The notes under the pieces: generated by a model
What the model saw: only the letters and a program-made list of their open reading frames with translations
Told to the model about the DNA's origin: nothing
Databases searched by the model: none
Assembly (NCBI GenBank): GCA_029218505.1
Contig: JAQXRL010000158.1
Coordinates: 1-34,120, forward strand
Reading direction: 5' to 3'
Length of the DNA stretch: 34,120 nt
Source: Eubacteriales bacterium
GTDB taxonomy: Bacteria > Bacillota > Clostridia > Christensenellales > Aristaeellaceae
Shown here: positions 7,516 through 14,793 of the stretch, one piece after another
Layout: every line of letters starts with the position of its first letter
Numbering within the stretch: the first letter of the stretch is position 1
Program-made: the position numbers and the translations under genes

Positions 7516-9036
7516 TCACTTGCTCAGGTTATAATTGTCATTCACTTCCTGGGTAATCTGATCCATGCCATACTCCTTCAGTTCCTTCAACAGGCTTTCG
7601 AAGGAATCCCAGTCGGAAATGCCCATGATGTAATTGTCCATTTCGTCCTTCATCGGGGACCAGATATCGGCGCTCAGCTTGCGGTTGGTTTCCGTGTCCG
7701 TGAGGGAAGCGGGCAGCGCGTAATAGGCAAATTCCGCATTGTCCACATACGCATGATAGGCCAGCGCGTCTACCTCGTCCAACTCCTCCAGCGTTTTGCC
7801 CTGGAAGGTGATCTGCAGGAAATTGTCCTCCGTCCAAACCTGCGCCCATGTGCCCTTTGCAATGCCTGCGCCCCGGGCGTTTTCCCAGCTGGTGCAATAG
7901 GGTTCCAGCAATCTGGGCTCGCCGTCCACCTTTTCGTGATGTACGCCCTCAACCCCGAAGTTCGTCAGTTCAATGCCCTCGTCGGAGAACAAGTAGTCGA
8001 TGAACATCATGCAGGCTTCGGGATCCTTCGCCGTGGAGGAAATGGCCATGCAGGTGCTGTAGGGATAGCGGCCCTGAATGTTCTGGCCGCCCACGCCCTT
8101 CATGGGCGGAATGTATCCCAGCAGCGCTTTTTCAAAGCCGTTGGCGCGCAGGGACTTGGTGAGCTTCGTGGATTCATTGCCGGTGGCATACGTGACGCCC
8201 ACCTTGTCCGTGGAAACCAATTCGTCCCGGGAAGGAATATCTCGAACGGTGTATTCGGAATCAATCAAGCCCTCGGAATACAGCTGCCGGAGCAAATCCA
8301 CGCAGTTTTTGAATTCCGGATGCTCATACATGGGAATCAGCTTGCCTTCGTATTCCGTGTAATCCCCCACTACCCGCTTGATGCCGAACGCATCCAGGAA
8401 CACCTGCAAATCGCCGTTCAAAACCATAAACGGGATCTCATCCGCCATGCCGTTGCCGTTGGGGTCGTCGTTTTTGAAGCGGCGCATCACTTCCACGAAT
8501 TCTTCCACGGTGGTGGGCGCTTCCAGATTCAGCGTTTCCAGCCAATCGTAACGAATCATCATGGAATTCAAATACGGGAACGCGTTGTACTGCTTCACGG
8601 AATAGATGCCGCCGTTATAATCGTACTGATAGGGCATGGATTCCTCCGTCCAGAAGCGGGTAATGTTCTGGCCGTATTTTTCCAACAGGTTGTTTTCCGG
8701 ATCGTCCAGGCGCAGCACCGCATCCTGCTCCACCCACGCGGCGGGAACGGCCTGCTTCCAAAGGAAGCTGATCACGTCTGGCAGTTCGCCGGACGCCAGC
8801 ACGGTGTTGATTTTCTCGTCAAAGTTTGCCGACGGCACATAGGTGTATTCCAGCTTGATGTTCAATTTTTCCTGAACCGCCTGTTCCACCGCGTTGTTTT
8901 CCTTGTTGGAATTGACGCCTTCCAAAATGGTAATGGTGATCGTCTCATCCTCCGGCAGGGAACGAGCCGCTTCGGCCAGCCCGCCCGTGCTCAGCAAACA
9001 CAAAACCAGAATCAACGCCAAAATGGTTTTTTTCAT
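7516..9036 (-). CDS. ABC-transporter solute-binding protein (sugar type, LplA/YtcQ-like)
   Basis: The 506-residue secreted protein begins MKKTILALILVLCLLSTGGL, a signal peptide with a probable signal peptidase I site near GLAEA-A. It then has the usual start of this family (ITITILEGVNSNKENNAVEQ and KLNIKLEYTYV). YDWLETLNLEAPTTVEEFVE and DPNGNGMADEIPF are typical of large oligosaccharide-binding proteins partnered with LplB/YtcP permeases. The expected lipobox is absent: Cys13 is in LVLC, without a small residue at -1. That is unusual for a single-membrane host, where binding proteins are normally lipid-anchored. Start ATG 9036 follows GGAGGAG. Substrate unknown; the neighbouring hydrolase suggests an oligosaccharide. 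It lies 117 bp after the second permease and 62 bp before the AraC regulator. Confidence 0.92.
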   Translation of the reverse strand: MKKTILALILVLCLLSTGGLAEAARSLPEDETITITILEGVNSNKENNAVEQAVQEKLNIKLEYTYVPSANFDEKINTVLASGELPDVISFLWKQAVPAAWVEQDAVLRLDDPENNLLEKYGQNITRFWTEESMPYQYDYNGGIYSVKQYNAFPYLNSMMIRYDWLETLNLEAPTTVEEFVEVMRRFKNDDPNGNGMADEIPFMVLNGDLQVFLDAFGIKRVVGDYTEYEGKLIPMYEHPEFKNCVDLLRQLYSEGLIDSEYTVRDIPSRDELVSTDKVGVTYATGNESTKLTKSLRANGFEKALLGYIPPMKGVGGQNIQGRYPYSTCMAISSTAKDPEACMMFIDYLFSDEGIELTNFGVEGVHHEKVDGEPRLLEPYCTSWENARGAGIAKGTWAQVWTEDNFLQITFQGKTLEELDEVDALAYHAYVDNAEFAYYALPASLTDTETNRKLSADIWSPMKDEMDNYIMGISDWDSFESLLKELKEYGMDQITQEVNDNYNLSK

Positions 9037-9153
9037 GTTTTTCTCCTCCGATGTGAATTCTATTCAGCCACGCCGGCCGCCTTTTCGGAAAAAACCGCTT
9101 CCGCTAGCAAGAAACGCTCCCCTTCCAAGGCTTTGCGGCGCGTACTTCTGCGT

Positions 9154-10029
9154 TCAGCCCTTGACCGCACCGATCATGACGCCCTTGACGAAGTATTTTT
9201 GCAAAAACGGATACACCATCATGATGGGCAGCATGGTCAGGATAATGTTGGCATAAATCAGGGAATCCGACACCACGTCTATCGTGTCCGCGCCTTCGAT
9301 GTACTGGGCGATGGTGTTGGTAAAGACGATGTCCCGCAGCACCAGTTGCAGGGTAAATTTGCTTCTGGTGGACAGATACAAAAGCGCGGGCGTGTATGCG
9401 TTCCAATACCCCACCATCACCCACAGCGTCACCGTTGCAATGGACGGCATCGACAGCGGCACAAGAATCTGAAACAACACCACCAAATCATTGGCGCCGT
9501 CCAGCATGGCGCTTTCTTCCAGGGAAACAGGAATCGTATCAAAAAAACTGCGCATGACGATCACGTTGTACGCGCTGATGGCCGACGGCAGGATCAGCGC
9601 GAACAGGCTGTCGTACAGGCCGATTTTCCGCACCACCAGGAACAGGGGGATCATGCCGCCGGAAAACCACATGGTCAGGGTAATCAAAACGGTAATGATC
9701 TTTCGCCCGGGCAGATCCCGCCGGGACACGATAAACGCCGCCATGGTGGTCAGCAGCATGGAGATGCCCGTTCCTACCGCCACCACAAACAACGTGTTGC
9801 CATAGGCCCGAAAGAAATAATCGTTTTCAATGACCTTGGCGTATGCGCCCATGCCAAAATCCACCGGCCAAAGCGTTACCTTGCCGGAAATTACCGCCTG
9901 TTTTCCGCTCAGAGACACGGCGATGATGTTCAAAAACGGCAGCACCACCACCGCGCAGCACAGCAGCATCACAAATACGATTACGGCGTGGGCCGCGCGT
10001 TCGCCCCTGGAGTCAAATCCGTTTTTCAT
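9154..10029 (-). CDS. Sugar ABC-transporter permease (LplC/YtcP-like, second subunit)
   Basis: The 291-residue inner-membrane protein has about six hydrophobic segments and the cytoplasmic EAA loop, EESAMLDGANDLVVLFQILV, which docks the ATPase. The N-terminal loop (SLSGKQAVISGKVTLWPVDF) and the ending QKYFVKGVMIGAVKG are characteristic of the YtcP/LplC branch of MalG-like permeases. I chose ATG 10029, preceded by GAGGTG; a longer reading from an overlapping GTG at 10044 is possible. It starts 8 bp after the first permease's stop, so the two are one operon. The EAA-loop partner ATPase is not encoded in the window. Confidence 0.93.
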   Translation of the reverse strand: MKNGFDSRGERAAHAVIVFVMLLCCAVVVLPFLNIIAVSLSGKQAVISGKVTLWPVDFGMGAYAKVIENDYFFRAYGNTLFVVAVGTGISMLLTTMAAFIVSRRDLPGRKIITVLITLTMWFSGGMIPLFLVVRKIGLYDSLFALILPSAISAYNVIVMRSFFDTIPVSLEESAMLDGANDLVVLFQILVPLSMPSIATVTLWVMVGYWNAYTPALLYLSTRSKFTLQLVLRDIVFTNTIAQYIEGADTIDVVSDSLIYANIILTMLPIMMVYPFLQKYFVKGVMIGAVKG

Positions 10030-10037
10030 ATCGCACC

Positions 10038-10976
10038 TCACCACAGCGCTTCGCCGGCCAATTTTTTGCTGATGCCATTGGAAATCAAAATGAGCGCCAG
10101 ACTGACCAGGGAATTGAAAAAGCTCACCGCCGTTGCATAACCATAATCGCTGTTGAGCACGCCGCGCTCATACACATACGTGGAAAGCAATTGAGACACC
10201 GACTTGTTTCCGGAGGTTTGCATCAGCATGACCTTTTCAAAGTCCGAATTCATCATTTGTCCCATCCGCAAAATCAGCATGATCAGAATCGTGGAACGAA
10301 TACAGGGCACCGTGATGCGCCACATCTTCTGCCACCAATTGGCGCCATCAATGGTCGCCGCCTCGTAATACACCGGGTTGATTCCCGATATGGCCGCCAA
10401 ATAAATGATGGAATTCCATCCCGTGCCCTGCCACAAACCTGAAATAATGGACAGGGGCCGAAAGTATTCCGCTTTGTTCATAAAATATATCGGCTTGTTT
10501 CCCAGCTTCATCAGCATCTGGTTGATGACTCCGTTGGTGGGCGACAACAGCATATGCATCATGCTGACCACAACCACCGTGGAAATAAAATGCGGCATGT
10601 ATGTAATGGTTTGCACCGTCTTGCAGAATGCCCGGCTGCGCAGTTCGTTCAGCAAAAGCGCAAACAGAATTGGCGCCGGAAACGTAAAGCACAGCGATTG
10701 CAGATTTAAGATCAGCGTGTTTGCAATCACCTGCGCAAATTGCCGGCCATGGACGAAGTCCGAAAAGTTTTGCAATCCGACCCATTCGCTTCCCCATATG
10801 CCCTTGAACACCTTATAATTTTGAAAAGAAATCAAAAGTCCCCACATGGGAACATAGCAAAAAATCAGAAAATAGGCCGCCACGGGAATCAACATGAAAT
10901 AACAATATTTTCGTGCCCACATGCGCTTCAGAAGCGGCGACGCGCTCCGCCGGCTCACAGCCATGTTTCCATTCAT
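10038..10976 (-). CDS. Sugar ABC-transporter permease (LplB-like, first subunit)
   Basis: The 312-residue MalF-like permease has an N-terminal membrane segment (YCYFMLIPVAAYFLIFCYVP) followed by MWGLLISFQNYKVFKGIWGS, a signature of the LplB/YteP group. The EAA loop reads YEAATIDGANWWQKMWRITV. Start ATG 10976 has GGAGGG 6 nt upstream; a longer open frame to 11036 lacks such a site. This is the first gene of the minus-strand importer operon, behind an extended -10 promoter at 11014-11043 and a direct-repeat operator candidate. With the second permease and the binding protein it should import an oligosaccharide across the cytoplasmic membrane. Confidence 0.94.
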   Translation of the reverse strand: MNGNMAVSRRSASPLLKRMWARKYCYFMLIPVAAYFLIFCYVPMWGLLISFQNYKVFKGIWGSEWVGLQNFSDFVHGRQFAQVIANTLILNLQSLCFTFPAPILFALLLNELRSRAFCKTVQTITYMPHFISTVVVVSMMHMLLSPTNGVINQMLMKLGNKPIYFMNKAEYFRPLSIISGLWQGTGWNSIIYLAAISGINPVYYEAATIDGANWWQKMWRITVPCIRSTILIMLILRMGQMMNSDFEKVMLMQTSGNKSVSQLLSTYVYERGVLNSDYGYATAVSFFNSLVSLALILISNGISKKLAGEALW

Positions 10977-11013
10977 TTGCGTCCCTCCGTGCGTTTTTGC
11001 AATTTGTATTTGC

Positions 11014-11043
11014 ATTGTAGCAGGATATTTCAGCAAACGTCAA
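11014..11043 (-). promoter_or_regulatory. Promoter of the sugar-importer operon
   Basis: Minus strand: TTGACG (11038-11043), 18-bp spacer, TACAAT (11014-11019) with an upstream TG one base away (extended -10). The start site would be about 30 nt before the first permease's start. The direct repeats at 11051-11081 lie just upstream of the -35, where a class II activator would bind. Confidence 0.8.
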
Positions 11044-11050
11044 TGTACAG

Positions 11051-11081
11051 ATTCTAGAATTCATGGACAAATCGTAGAATT
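11051..11081 (-). promoter_or_regulatory. Direct-repeat operator candidate for the AraC regulator
   Basis: Two copies of an 11-base unit, ATTCTAGAATT (11051-11061) and ATCGTAGAATT (11071-11081), match at 9 of 11 positions and are spaced exactly 20 bp, two helical turns. AraC-family activators commonly bind such tandem half-sites next to the -35. The sites sit between the divergent importer and hydrolase promoters, so they could control both. Binding is inferred. Confidence 0.55.
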
Positions 11082-11136
11082 TTGGTTAAATTCCGTTCGT
11101 TTTCGCCACTATGTCCAAAAGTCTTCAATTCGTCCA

Positions 11137-11165
11137 TTGCCTTCTTCGCGTCATTCTGATACATT
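11137..11165 (+). promoter_or_regulatory. Promoter of the glycoside-hydrolase-like gene
   Basis: TTGCCT (11137-11142), 17-bp spacer, TACATT (11160-11165). The start site would be about 40 nt ahead of the ATG at 11214. It diverges from the importer promoter. Confidence 0.55.
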
Positions 11166-11213
11166 ATGCGCAGTGAATGGATTCACAATGTGAAAACGAA
11201 AGGAAGTTACAAC

Positions 11214-13289
11214 ATGAACGTCATTCCATCGCCCTGGACGCCCATGGAATCCCGTCAAACCGGGAACACCGTGGAAGCGCGCGTATGGGGCCGCAGTTAT
11301 CGCCAGGAAGGCGCATGCTTGCCCACCAGCATTCAAACCCAGCGCCGTGAACTGCTCTACGCGCCCATGCGCCTCCTGGGCGAAGCCAACGGCGAGGCGA
11401 TTCAATGGGAAGACGAAGGCTGCTATCTGCTGAATCCCACGGATACATCCGCCTGCATCAACGGATATGCGCAAAGCCAATGCCTCATCGTCAATTCCTG
11501 TCTGCAACTGGAATACGATGGCGGCGCCCGATGGGATATTCGCGTCATGCCCCGGGGCATGACCGTTCCTCAGGTATTCGGGCTGGAGCCATGCCCCATC
11601 AAGGGTTGGAACCTCACCAAGCTGCAATTGAAAATTCCCCTTCGCAAAGACATCGTCTCTCTGTACAGCAGCTGGCGTGATTCCTGGGTCGGCGACAACG
11701 GCATTCTCTCTCTGAAAACCGGAAAAAAGCTCATGGAAAACGGTTCCATCCCGGAAGGCGGTTTTGCCATGCCCTTCATGCCCGCCCTGTGGCTGGGCGA
11801 CGAAAAGGCCGGCATTCAATTCGTCGTGGAAAGCGACGAATTCTGGCAATGCGCCGATCCCAACCGTGCCATGGAACTGAAGGATTGCGGCGATCATTGG
11901 GAACTGTGCTGCAATCTGCTGGACAGCCTGCCTCGTTCTTGGGAAAATCCCGACGTATCCTGCCCGGCCATCAGCTACACCTTTGGCCTGATTGCCACGC
12001 CCGTCAAGCCCATTCCACAGAATTTTTTGAAGCGCAACGCCATCCATATCGACTGCTTCACCAAAATTGCCGGAGATTACTGGCCCTTTCTCAACGGCCC
12101 GGTGCGCCCGGAAGATCCCGAAACGGTCATCGACCGGCTGTGCCGCGCAGGCGTCAATCTGTTGATTCTGCATGAGAAATGGAACAAAATTCAAAACAAC
12201 TGGAACGTCGCCGTGTCCACGGAAGAAGAAATTACCAAACTGGTGCGCCTGTGTCACAGCCGCGGCATCCAGGTCATTCCATACTTCGGCTATGAAATCA
12301 CGTCCTCCATGCCCGAATTCACCCAGGTGCGCGACGACGTGATCTGGCGCAAGGAAGGCGGACGGGAAAACGTCAGCGGCTGGTATCGCGTGCCCTATCA
12401 GCGGGCAGCGCGCGTTTGTTACAACAGCAGCTGGGCAGACAAACTGGTGGAAGGCATTTTGAACTGCATCGACCATTTCCACTTTGACGGCGTGTATCTG
12501 GATTCCACCAGTCAGCCCTGCGGCTGCGTCAACACCCGGCATGGCTGCGGATATGCCGACGCCTCCGGTCACGTCCATCCCACCTTCCCCATGTTCGCAT
12601 ACCGCGAGCTCATGAAGCGGATTTGCACCGGCGTACATGCCCGGGGCGGCATTGTCAATCCGCATCCTGCGGGCGCGACGATTCCGTTTATTTCCAGCTT
12701 CTGCGATATGCTGTGGGACGGCGAGCATTTGCAAACCCGCATTCGGGAGGAAGGCCTTCAAACCTTCTCCCTGGACTATTTCCGCGCGGAATACCTGGGC
12801 GGAAACTTCGGAATTCCGGTGCAGTTTATCGTGTACGAGTTCCCCGGCGTTTGGGATTTTGACATGGCGTTGAGCCTTTGCATGATCCACGGCGTATATC
12901 CCCGCCCGAATTCCGTTTTGCATCCGCTGGACGTCATGGAAAAAATTTGGAGCATCACGGGCACCTTCGGCATCAGCGAAGCGGACTTCCTGGGCTATTG
13001 GGAAAACCAGCCGGCCGTGCGCACCAGCAACGACGCATGCAAGGTCAGCTTCTATTCCAGAAAACAAGTGGACGGCTCCATGCGGCTTTTGCTCATTGCC
13101 TCCAATCCCACCACCGAGCCCTGCGAAAACTGCTCCATCGCGGTGCAAAGCGAATTCTTCGGCCTGGGCCGGGTTGTATCGGCATACGACGCCATGGAGA
13201 AGCGCCGCGTTTCCACAGACAACGGAGAGATCCGCCTGTCCCTGAAACCCTATGCCTACGCCATCTATGAAGTCGTCATCGACCGTTGA
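11214..13289 (+). CDS. Glycoside-hydrolase-like TIM-barrel protein of unknown specificity
   Basis: The 691-residue product has no signal peptide, so it should be cytoplasmic and act on imported oligosaccharide. The first about 270 residues look beta-rich. From about residue 275 (NAIHIDCFTKIAGDYWPF) a TIM-barrel-like region follows: GVNLLILHEKWNKIQNNW, then CHSRGIQVIPYFGYEI, then HFHFDGVYLDSTSQPCGC with Asp430 at the end of a strand, then MLWDGEHLQTR with Asp502 and Glu504. These acidic residues are the obvious catalytic candidates. A small beta domain ends the protein (LKPYAYAIYEV). The strand pattern resembles uncharacterised glycoside-hydrolase-like families such as DUF6067/GH123-related proteins, but I cannot assign one. 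Start ATG 11214 follows AAAGGAAG. It diverges from the importer operon and ends at a strong terminator. Confidence 0.7.
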   Translation: MNVIPSPWTPMESRQTGNTVEARVWGRSYRQEGACLPTSIQTQRRELLYAPMRLLGEANGEAIQWEDEGCYLLNPTDTSACINGYAQSQCLIVNSCLQLEYDGGARWDIRVMPRGMTVPQVFGLEPCPIKGWNLTKLQLKIPLRKDIVSLYSSWRDSWVGDNGILSLKTGKKLMENGSIPEGGFAMPFMPALWLGDEKAGIQFVVESDEFWQCADPNRAMELKDCGDHWELCCNLLDSLPRSWENPDVSCPAISYTFGLIATPVKPIPQNFLKRNAIHIDCFTKIAGDYWPFLNGPVRPEDPETVIDRLCRAGVNLLILHEKWNKIQNNWNVAVSTEEEITKLVRLCHSRGIQVIPYFGYEITSSMPEFTQVRDDVIWRKEGGRENVSGWYRVPYQRAARVCYNSSWADKLVEGILNCIDHFHFDGVYLDSTSQPCGCVNTRHGCGYADASGHVHPTFPMFAYRELMKRICTGVHARGGIVNPHPAGATIPFISSFCDMLWDGEHLQTRIREEGLQTFSLDYFRAEYLGGNFGIPVQFIVYEFPGVWDFDMALSLCMIHGVYPRPNSVLHPLDVMEKIWSITGTFGISEADFLGYWENQPAVRTSNDACKVSFYSRKQVDGSMRLLLIASNPTTEPCENCSIAVQSEFFGLGRVVSAYDAMEKRRVSTDNGEIRLSLKPYAYAIYEVVIDR

Positions 13290-13304
13290 CCGAATTGCGC
13301 AAAA

Positions 13305-13342
13305 GCGCCCCGCACGAAATTCCGTGCGGGGCGCCTGTTTTT
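13305..13342. terminator. Strong bidirectional terminator between convergent genes
   Basis: GCGCCCCGCACG (13305-13316) pairs perfectly with CGTGCGGGGCGC (13323-13334) across 6 nt. It is followed by CTGTTTTT on the plus strand and preceded by AAAA, giving TTTT on the minus strand. It can end both the hydrolase and the aminotransferase transcripts. Confidence 0.92.
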
Positions 13343-13348
13343 GAACCC

Positions 13349-14548
13349 TTATTCCAATTCTTCCACAAATTCTTCGATGCGGCGCATGCCCTCCACAATG
13401 CGTTCGCGGCTGGTGGCGTAGCTGAGGCGCACATGCGTGTCGTCGCCAAAGGCCTTGCCCGGCACCACCGCCACATGCTTGTTCTCCAACAACTGCGCCG
13501 CAAAGGTCTCTGAACCATCGATCAGCACGCCGTCATGGCTGAGCCCCATGATGCCGTTCAAATTCAGCATCATATAAAACGCGCCCTTGGGCAAATGGGC
13601 ATACAATCCGTCAATGCTGAGAATCAGCGCATGCATCAAGTTGCGCCGCGTCTGGAATTCTTTCAGCATTTTCTTAATATACGTCGCGCCGGAGGTAAGC
13701 GCCACGCTGGAGGCATACTGGGCAATGGAATTCGCGTTGCTGGCGGAATGGCTCTGGAAAGCCGTCATGGCCTTGATAATGGGCCGGGACGCCGCCGCAT
13801 AGCCAATGCGCCATCCGGTCATGGCATACGTTTTGCTCACGCCGTTTACCACCACCGTCTGCCGCTTGATTTCTTCTCCAAGGGACGCAATGGACACATG
13901 TTCCACGCCGTCGTACAGCAACCGTTCGTAGATTTCGTCCGAAATTACGTAAAATCCCTTTTCCACCGCCAATTCCGCAATGCCCATCAACTGTTCCCGG
14001 CTCCACACGCAGCCGTTGGGATTGTTGGGGCTGTTGATAATCAGCGCCTTGGTGCGCTCCGTCACATAGGGACGAATCTCTTCCGCCGTTACGATAAAGC
14101 CATTCTCTTCCGCGCCCGGCACCATGACCGGCGTGCCGCCCGCGATCATGACCATTTCCGGATAACTGACCCAATAGGGCGACGGAATCAGCACCTCGTC
14201 GCCGGGATTCAAAATCACGCTGAGCGCCGTATACAGACTCTGCTTTGCGCCGCTGGAAACAATGACTTCTTCCGGCGTGTAGGAAAGCGCGTTGTCCCGG
14301 AAGAACTTTTCGCAAATGTGTTCCCGCAAATCCAACGTGCCTGCCACCGGCGTATATCGCGTATATCCCGCGTCAATGGCAAATTTGCCCGCATCGCGAA
14401 TGTATTCCGGCGTGTCAAAATCCGGTTCGCCCACGCCAAATCCAACCACATCCACGCCGTCCTTGCGCAGCGCCTTTGCCCGGGAATCAATGGCCAGCGT
14501 TACCGAAGGCGAAATTGCCAAGGCCCGCTTGGATAGTTCAAGTGACAT
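13349..14548 (-). CDS. Class I pyridoxal-phosphate aminotransferase (aspartate aminotransferase-like)
   Basis: The 399-residue cytosolic enzyme belongs to fold type I, subgroup I-gamma/1b, like the AspB/AspC of Firmicutes and Thermus. The PLP lysine is Lys239 in VSKTYAMTGWRIGY. Asn176 lies in NSPNNPNG and Asp204 in ISDEIYERL. Arg-containing elements include GVGEPDFDTPEYI and, near the C-terminus, HVRLSYATS. Family members interconvert aspartate/oxaloacetate and glutamate/2-oxoglutarate, but related enzymes use aromatic or other amino acids, so the substrate is inferred. The ATG at 14548 follows AAGGGCGG. The gene is monocistronic, convergent with the hydrolase gene and divergent from glgP. 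Confidence 0.93.
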   Translation of the reverse strand: MSLELSKRALAISPSVTLAIDSRAKALRKDGVDVVGFGVGEPDFDTPEYIRDAGKFAIDAGYTRYTPVAGTLDLREHICEKFFRDNALSYTPEEVIVSSGAKQSLYTALSVILNPGDEVLIPSPYWVSYPEMVMIAGGTPVMVPGAEENGFIVTAEEIRPYVTERTKALIINSPNNPNGCVWSREQLMGIAELAVEKGFYVISDEIYERLLYDGVEHVSIASLGEEIKRQTVVVNGVSKTYAMTGWRIGYAAASRPIIKAMTAFQSHSASNANSIAQYASSVALTSGATYIKKMLKEFQTRRNLMHALILSIDGLYAHLPKGAFYMMLNLNGIMGLSHDGVLIDGSETFAAQLLENKHVAVVPGKAFGDDTHVRLSYATSRERIVEGMRRIEEFVEELE

Positions 14549-14730
14549 CGTATACCGCCCTTCCGCGCATACATCCGCGCTCCGTTCATTCTATATGATA
14601 TATTACGCCTTCTCATCATCCGGATTCACGCCAAAAACCGTGAATTTTCCGTTAAATATGAATTGCACGAAATCCAAATATTCAAATTTTGTTTTTGGGG
14701 GCTTCATCTTCCGCAAATTCCGCGCGCTAC

Positions 14731-14759
14731 TTTTCAAATTTACCATGATGTGATATACT
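14731..14759 (+). promoter_or_regulatory. Promoter of the glgP operon
   Basis: TTTTCA (14731-14736), 17-bp spacer, TATACT (14754-14759) with TG one base upstream (extended -10). The start site would be about 27 nt ahead of the glgP ATG. The 14549-14730 stretch is AT-rich and holds no gene; any promoter for the divergent aminotransferase there is weak. Confidence 0.7.
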
Positions 14760-14793
14760 GAAAAGCAGTTCTGACGGAAGGGGAGGTGCATTC

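Noticed and set aside
7456-10140. An 894-codon plus-strand open frame
   Set aside because: It is antisense to the binding protein and permease genes, which have clear motifs and ribosome sites.
11151-13148. A 665-codon minus-strand open frame
   Set aside because: It is antisense to the glycoside-hydrolase-like gene, with no ribosome site or domain.
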